A stretch of 64,000 bases of DNA, taken from NCBI RefSeq assembly GCF_030646115.1, contig NZ_JAUSMX010000032.1, positions 62,001-126,000 on the forward strand, given 5' to 3'. The notes beneath the pieces are model-generated. The model was not told the origin of the DNA and made no database searches. It worked only from the letters and a program-made list of their open reading frames with translations. The translations under genes were made by a program, and so were the position numbers. This stretch comes from Fluviicoccus sp. GTDB taxonomy: Bacteria > Pseudomonadota > Gammaproteobacteria > Pseudomonadales > Moraxellaceae. Positions within the stretch are counted from its first letter, which is position 1. Each line of letters starts with the position of its first letter. Below, in pieces: positions 60,426 through 64,000 of the stretch.

Positions 60426-60770
60426 TCAGGACTTGGCCTTCAACGGCTCGCCGTCAAAGCGGATACCGGCCCAGCCGTCGGCCATGAAGCGGCGGATGTT
60501 GCCGTGCGAACTGCCTGCCGGGTCGGTCAGCACATCGCGGTAATGGCGGCCGAAGCAGCGCAGGGTGTCTTCCGCATTAAGGCCGTTCAGCGCGGCGAAC
60601 GCGAAGATGCGGCAGGAACCTTCGTTTTGCCCCGCTTCGCTGACCAGGGTGTCGGTCAGGCCGTTGCTGAAGCGGGTGGGGGTGTAGTCGTAGAGGGTGT
60701 TGATCAGGGTGATGGTGTCTTCAAAGTCGGTTTCACCGGCGCGCAAACGGGTCAGAAAATCGGTCAGCAT
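60426..60770 (-). CDS. HopJ-type protein
   Basis: A 114-residue HopJ family protein: MLTDFLTRLRAGETDFEDTITLINTLYDYTPTRFSNG, NEGSCRIFAFAALNGLNAEDTLRCFGRHYRDVL, HGNIRRFMADGWAGIRFDG. Named after a Pseudomonas syringae type III effector, but most members are housekeeping-like proteins in non-pathogens and nothing here suggests secretion. AGGAT 6 nt upstream sets ATG 60770. Upstream of the pseudouridine synthase on the same strand. Confidence 0.9.
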   Translation of the reverse strand: MLTDFLTRLRAGETDFEDTITLINTLYDYTPTRFSNGLTDTLVSEAGQNEGSCRIFAFAALNGLNAEDTLRCFGRHYRDVLTDPAGSSHGNIRRFMADGWAGIRFDGEPLKAKS

Positions 60771-60834
60771 GGGGCATCCTTCATCAAATGGACAAGAATC
60801 TGTCACGAACGGTTTATGAGCGGCCGCTAGTTTA

Positions 60835-60984
60835 ACGCTTGCAGGACCAACGGCAACCGCAAACGGATTCAGCCATGGACGGAGTGAGGCGGGTCAATCG
60901 GCGACAGGGAAACCGTTGGAGCCAGTGAGGGAGCTTTGAATTCCCGCTTGATACGGAGTTGCAGCCTGCAACTCCGTTTTTTTT
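60835..60984 (+). ncRNA. Candidate CsrA/RsmA-sequestering small RNA
   Basis: A strong + strand terminator (ACGGAGTTGCA-GCC-TGCAACTCCGT, 60953-60977, T8 to 60984) has no + strand gene before it. The ~115 nt upstream hold eight GGA motifs (60844, 60865, 60877, 60881, 60908, 60918, 60930, 60955), six as ANGGA. CCAACGG/CCGTTGG (60847-60853, 60913-60919) closes a domain in which CCG-CAAA-CGG and GCC...GGC hairpins expose GGA. This is the design of RsmY/RsmZ/CsrB RNAs. No GacA-type TGTAAG box was seen; a weak TGGACA-N18-TTTATG promoter is possible. Confidence 0.5.
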
Positions 60985-61039
60985 GCGCCGGCTGTGGCAG
61001 AATCGGACGCACTTTTTCTGACCGGACCGGAGAGTCATC

Positions 61040-61795
61040 GTGGGCAAGAACGTCATTATTACCGGCGCTTCCAGCGGCATTGGCGAGGCGCTGGCGCGGG
61101 CCTTTGCGGCCAAGGGTTACAACCTGGGGCTGGCGGCCCGTCGCACTGACAAACTGGAAGTCCTGGCCCGCGCGCTGGAAGATGCCCACGGCGTCAAGGT
61201 GGTGGTCACTGCGCTGGATGTGCAGCAGGATGAGACCGTACCGGACGCCATCAATGCGCTGGCGCAAGGGCTGGGTCCGGTGGACATTGTGGTGGCCAAT
61301 GCCGGGATTACGGGGGTGCGCCGCAGCGGCAGCGGTGATCTCAGTGTCGACAAGGCGGTGTTCCAGACCAACATCATCGGGGCGGTGGCGACGCTGGATG
61401 CGGCCACCCGCATCTTCAAGGCGCAGGGTTTCGGGCATCTGGTGGGCATTTCCTCGGTGTCCGCCTTCTTCCCCATTCCCGGCAGTGCGGCCTATTCTTC
61501 CAGCAAGGCGGCGCTGACCAACTACATGAATGCCATGCGCCTGGAACTGGCCAAAAAGAAGATTGCGGTGACGGTGATTCACCCCGGCTTTATCAAGACC
61601 GACATTGCACCGGGCATGGACAAGTATCCCTTCGTGATTGAAGCCGATGCGGCTGCGAAGCAGATGCTGGCGGCGATTGAGGCGAAGAAGACCAATGTGA
61701 TTGTGCCGGCCATGCCGTGGAAGCCGGTGAAGGGGCTGATAAGCCTGGTGCCGGATTCGCTGATGACGATGCTGGTCACCCGCTTCATGAAGTAA
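61040..61795 (+). CDS. Short-chain dehydrogenase/reductase
   Basis: A 251-residue classical SDR: TGASSGIGEA, AARRTDK (NADP-preferring basic pair after strand 2), NAGITG, SSVSAFFPIPGSAAYSSSKAA catalytic triad, PGFIKTDI. A hydrophobic C-terminus (LISLVPDSLMTMLVTRFM) suggests membrane association. GTG start 61040 with GGAGAG 7 nt upstream. Substrate unknown; likely carbonyl or acyl compounds. Confidence 0.9.
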   Translation: MGKNVIITGASSGIGEALARAFAAKGYNLGLAARRTDKLEVLARALEDAHGVKVVVTALDVQQDETVPDAINALAQGLGPVDIVVANAGITGVRRSGSGDLSVDKAVFQTNIIGAVATLDAATRIFKAQGFGHLVGISSVSAFFPIPGSAAYSSSKAALTNYMNAMRLELAKKKIAVTVIHPGFIKTDIAPGMDKYPFVIEADAAAKQMLAAIEAKKTNVIVPAMPWKPVKGLISLVPDSLMTMLVTRFMK

Positions 61796-61837
61796 TCATC
61801 GGGGCCGGGCAGTGACGCTCCGGCCCGTCGCCGACGC

Positions 61838-62191
61838 TTAACGTGCGGGCGGAAACAGCACCGGCTTGATGGCCTGTTCGCAATGCTCGGGCGTCTTGCC
61901 GTCGTCAACAAGGGCAGTCAGTTGGCGGGCGTTGGTGACCTTGCCGTCATAAAACATCACTACCGCATACTCATGGGCGGTTTTACCGCTGCGGCAATAG
62001 TGCCAGGCGTCGGCGCGGGTGTTGAATTCGGCCTTGGCCGGTTCGCCCAGCATGCGGCGCACGGTTTCCTTGCTCATGCCGGGTTCCAGACGGGAGACGA
62101 GGTTGATGGGGTCAATGTCGGGGGAGCGGAAGGTGGAACACCCCGCTAGGGCAGTCAGGATGAGGGTGAGTCCCAAGCTCGGTTTTTTCAT
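61838..62191 (-). CDS. SmpA/BamE-like outer-membrane lipoprotein
   Basis: A 117-residue lipoprotein: MKKPSLGLTLILTALAGC lipobox, then a SmpA/OmlA-type domain (INLVSRLEPGMSKETVRRMLGEPAKAEFNTRADAWHYCRSGK ... YAVVMFYDGKVTNARQL). GMS-E-V---LGEP is the family hallmark. Could be BamE or a paralogue; the Cys pair (YCRSGK, EHCEQA) is not typical of BamE. Start 62191 fits the signal; the frame to 62263 is unsupported. Confidence 0.85.
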   Translation of the reverse strand: MKKPSLGLTLILTALAGCSTFRSPDIDPINLVSRLEPGMSKETVRRMLGEPAKAEFNTRADAWHYCRSGKTAHEYAVVMFYDGKVTNARQLTALVDDGKTPEHCEQAIKPVLFPPAR

Positions 62192-62278
62192 GGCGGAGTG
62201 ATCCTTTGACCAGTGTGGATGGCGATTCGCCGCCATGCTAAGAGGATGGGTGGCTGAATGCAATTGCCCTTTGGTTTT

Positions 62279-64000
62279 TCACATCCGCAGCCGCTCCACC
62301 TGCCACGCCCGCTGTGCTTCCAGATGCCGCCGCACCGTATCTTCCGGCACACCCATGCTGGCCAGCGCCCGCCCGGCCAGTTGCAGGGCGGCCTCCACCG
62401 CTTCAGGAATGACCTCGGTGGCGCCCAGTTGCAACAGGCGCATGGCGTGCGGAGTGTCGCGGGCGCGGGCGAATACCGGTAACAGCGGCCATGCCTGGCG
62501 GACCGTCTTGACAATCTGTTCCGCCGCCTCGGGGTGATCCAGAGTCACCAGCAGCGCCCGGGCGCGATCGGGATGCGCCTTGCGCAGCAGCTCCAGCCGC
62601 GAGGCGTCGCCGAAATACACCGGGATGCCCGCCGCGTGCGCCTGTTCGACATGCTCGGCATGGCGGTCCAGCGCTACGAAAGGAATGCCTTCCGCTTCCA
62701 GGATGCGCGCCAGCATACGGCCCACCCGGCCAAAACCGGCGATGATGACATGCCCGGCAAGATCACCGGGCAAGTCCGTCCCGGAGGAAGCTGCCGGTGC
62801 GCCCGTCGGCTTCATTTGCCGGGCCAGGCGGCCGGCGGCGAAGGCAACCAGCGGTGTCACTGCCATGGACAGCCCGGTCACGATCAGCATGAAGTGGCCG
62901 GTTTCAGTGGGCAGGATGCTTAATTGCATGGCCAATCCCACCACCACGAAGGCGAATTCGCCTCCTTGTCCCAGCAGCAGGCCCGTCTCCACCGCCGTGG
63001 TTCGCGGTATGCGGAAGGCCAGCGCCAGTGCGGCGATGATGCCGCCTTTGATCAGGAACAGTCCGGCAACCGAGGCGGCAATCCAGAGGGCATCGCGGCC
63101 GACTATCCGGTAGTCGATACCCATACCCACAGACATGAAGAACAGCCCCAGCAGCAGCCCTTTGAACGGTTCAATGGTGACTTCCACCTCATGCCGGAAT
63201 TCGGTTTCCGCCATCAGCAAACCGGCCAGAAAAGCCCCGAGCGCCATGGACAGCCCGCCCGCACCGGTGAGGGCGGAGGCGGCGAGGATAATCAGCAGCG
63301 TGGTGGCGGTGAACATGTCCGGGCTGCGGGTGCGCGCTACCATATGCAGCACCGGGCGCATCAGGCGGGTGCCCAAGGTATAAATAATGGCAATGACGGC
63401 GGTGGCCTGACCCAGTGAGATCAGCAGTTCTGTACCGACATCGTCGGTATGGGGATGGCCGAGCAGGCCGACCAGGAACAGGATGGGCACCACCGCCAGA
63501 TCCTGCATCAGCAGGATGGCGAAGCTGGTCTGGCCCAGAGGGTAGCCCAGTTGGCGGCGTTCCACCAGCAACTGCATGACAATGGCGGTGGAGGAGAGAG
63601 CCAGGCAACTGCCCAGCACCACCGAGGCGGCGAGGCTGTTGCCAAACGTATACGCCACGCCGCCGATAAGCCCGGCCGTGAGCAGGACTTGCAGCGCGCC
63701 CAGGCCGAACACCAGCCGGCGCATGGCCCAAAGTCGGTCCAGCGACAGTTCCAGGCCGATCATGAACATCAGGAAGATCACGCCCAGTTCCGCCAGCGCC
63801 TGCACTCCTTGAAGGTCGGTGATGGTGAAATCAGACAGCCAGGGGAGGGTGTCGGTGAACAGGCCGAGTCCGAAGGGGCCGATCAGGCCGCCGATGGCCA
63901 GATAGGCCAGCACGCCGGGCACGCGGATGCGTTGCAGCAGCGGCACCAGGATGCCCGCCGTCAGCAGGAAGATCATGGATTCGCGGAGGAATCCGAGGTC
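62279..64000 (-). CDS. KefB/KefC-type CPA2 cation/proton antiporter with TrkA-N domain (5' end beyond window)
   Basis: A CPA2 antiporter: about 12-13 membrane helices (GPFGLGLFTDTL, GVIFLMFMIGLELSLDRLW, LALSSTAIVMQLLVERRQLG, LMQDLAVVPILFLVG, GLLLGQGGEFAFVVVGLAMQ), then a cytoplasmic RCK/TrkA-N domain with GHVIIAGFGRVGRMLARILEAEGIPFVALDRH. The Asp in MQDLAVVP is the proton/cation site. The frame stays open beyond ATG 63976 to the window edge (DLGFLRES), as in family members that begin with a short leader, so the start is outside the window. Exchanges K+ or Na+ for H+. Confidence 0.93.
   Translation of the reverse strand, partial: DLGFLRESMIFLLTAGILVPLLQRIRVPGVLAYLAIGGLIGPFGLGLFTDTLPWLSDFTITDLQGVQALAELGVIFLMFMIGLELSLDRLWAMRRLVFGLGALQVLLTAGLIGGVAYTFGNSLAASVVLGSCLALSSTAIVMQLLVERRQLGYPLGQTSFAILLMQDLAVVPILFLVGLLGHPHTDDVGTELLISLGQATAVIAIIYTLGTRLMRPVLHMVARTRSPDMFTATTLLIILAASALTGAGGLSMALGAFLAGLLMAETEFRHEVEVTIEPFKGLLLGLFFMSVGMGIDYRIVGRDALWIAASVAGLFLIKGGIIAALALAFRIPRTTAVETGLLLGQGGEFAFVVVGLAMQLSILPTETGHFMLIVTGLSMAVTPLVAFAAGRLARQMKPTGAPAASSGTDLPGDLAGHVIIAGFGRVGRMLARILEAEGIPFVALDRHAEHVEQAHAAGIPVYFGDASRLELLRKAHPDRARALLVTLDHPEAAEQIVKTVRQAWPLLPVFARARDTPHAMRLLQLGATEVIPEAVEAALQLAGRALASMGVPEDTVRRHLEAQRAWQVERLRM

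Noticed and set aside
60426..60770. HopJ as evidence of a type III secretion system
   Set aside because: The family is widespread in non-pathogens and no secretion genes or chaperone are in the window.

Overview
This 64 kb window is high-GC chromosomal DNA from a free-living aerobic bacterium, most likely a gammaproteobacterium. The evidence is FeoAB, KatG, MutY, EttA, YgiQ, HopJ, a BamE-like lipoprotein, sigma-54 promoters and a CrcZ-type Hfq/Crc decoy RNA. The oxidative and lipid gene content (carotenoid oxygenase, cytochrome P450, IPT/TIG di-heme cytochrome c, MpaB-type oxygenase, fatty acid hydroxylase, Old Yellow Enzyme, SDRs, crotonase) fits an environmental heterotroph using hydrophobic substrates. 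The genus is not readable by eye. There is no phage, IS, plasmid or CRISPR signature; the mobile-like DNA is REP/BIME-type palindromes.

Layout. 1-8.3 kb: truncated outer-membrane barrel gene, carotenoid oxygenase, tRNA-Gly(CCC), PKD/DUF1566 lipoprotein plus a small DUF1566 protein, katG with an OxyR-like site. 8.4-15.8 kb: secreted START protein, feoAB with Fur-like sites, P450 facing an SDR, AraC regulator, membrane protein. 16-22.4 kb: small hypothetical genes, hydrolase, two envelope proteins and a MalT/AlkS-like regulator. 22.5-25.5 kb: di-heme cytochrome, then a sigma-54 non-coding locus. 25.6-34.6 kb: asmA, then the RNA-repair locus rtcA-rtcB-(four structured RNAs)-rsr with divergent rtcR. 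34.6-41.3 kb: TetR/MpaB pair, mutY, three tandem diguanylate cyclases. 41.4-50 kb: ygiQ, riboswitch-controlled terC, dehydrogenase, MBL hydrolase, crotonase, ettA. 50-64 kb: NlpC/P60, solute-binding protein, glyA, hemerythrin, hydroxylase/GT-C/DUF3617 cluster, second START protein, OYE, pseudouridine synthase, hopJ, candidate Csr/Rsm sRNA, SDR, BamE-like lipoprotein, KefB-type antiporter (runs off the end).

Two non-coding systems stand out. (1) Between rsr (Ro60-like) and rtcB, four tandem RNAs share one architecture: outer stem, conserved ATGCC / NNYCTGG internal loop, inner stem with compensatory changes, then an effector module. Two modules are circularly permuted tRNA mimics (T-arm, closed acceptor hairpin, D-arm), a third has only T-arm and acceptor, the fourth a plain hairpin. 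This looks like an expanded Y RNA (YrlA-like) array. (2) At 24.9-25.5 kb a sigma-54 promoter preceded by TGTTAC half-sites about 21 bp apart drives a ~310-nt RNA with six AACAACAA motifs, the design of Pseudomonas CrcZ/CrcY. The same CA motif lies in front of the MalT-like regulator and one diguanylate cyclase in this window, suggesting local targets of catabolite repression.
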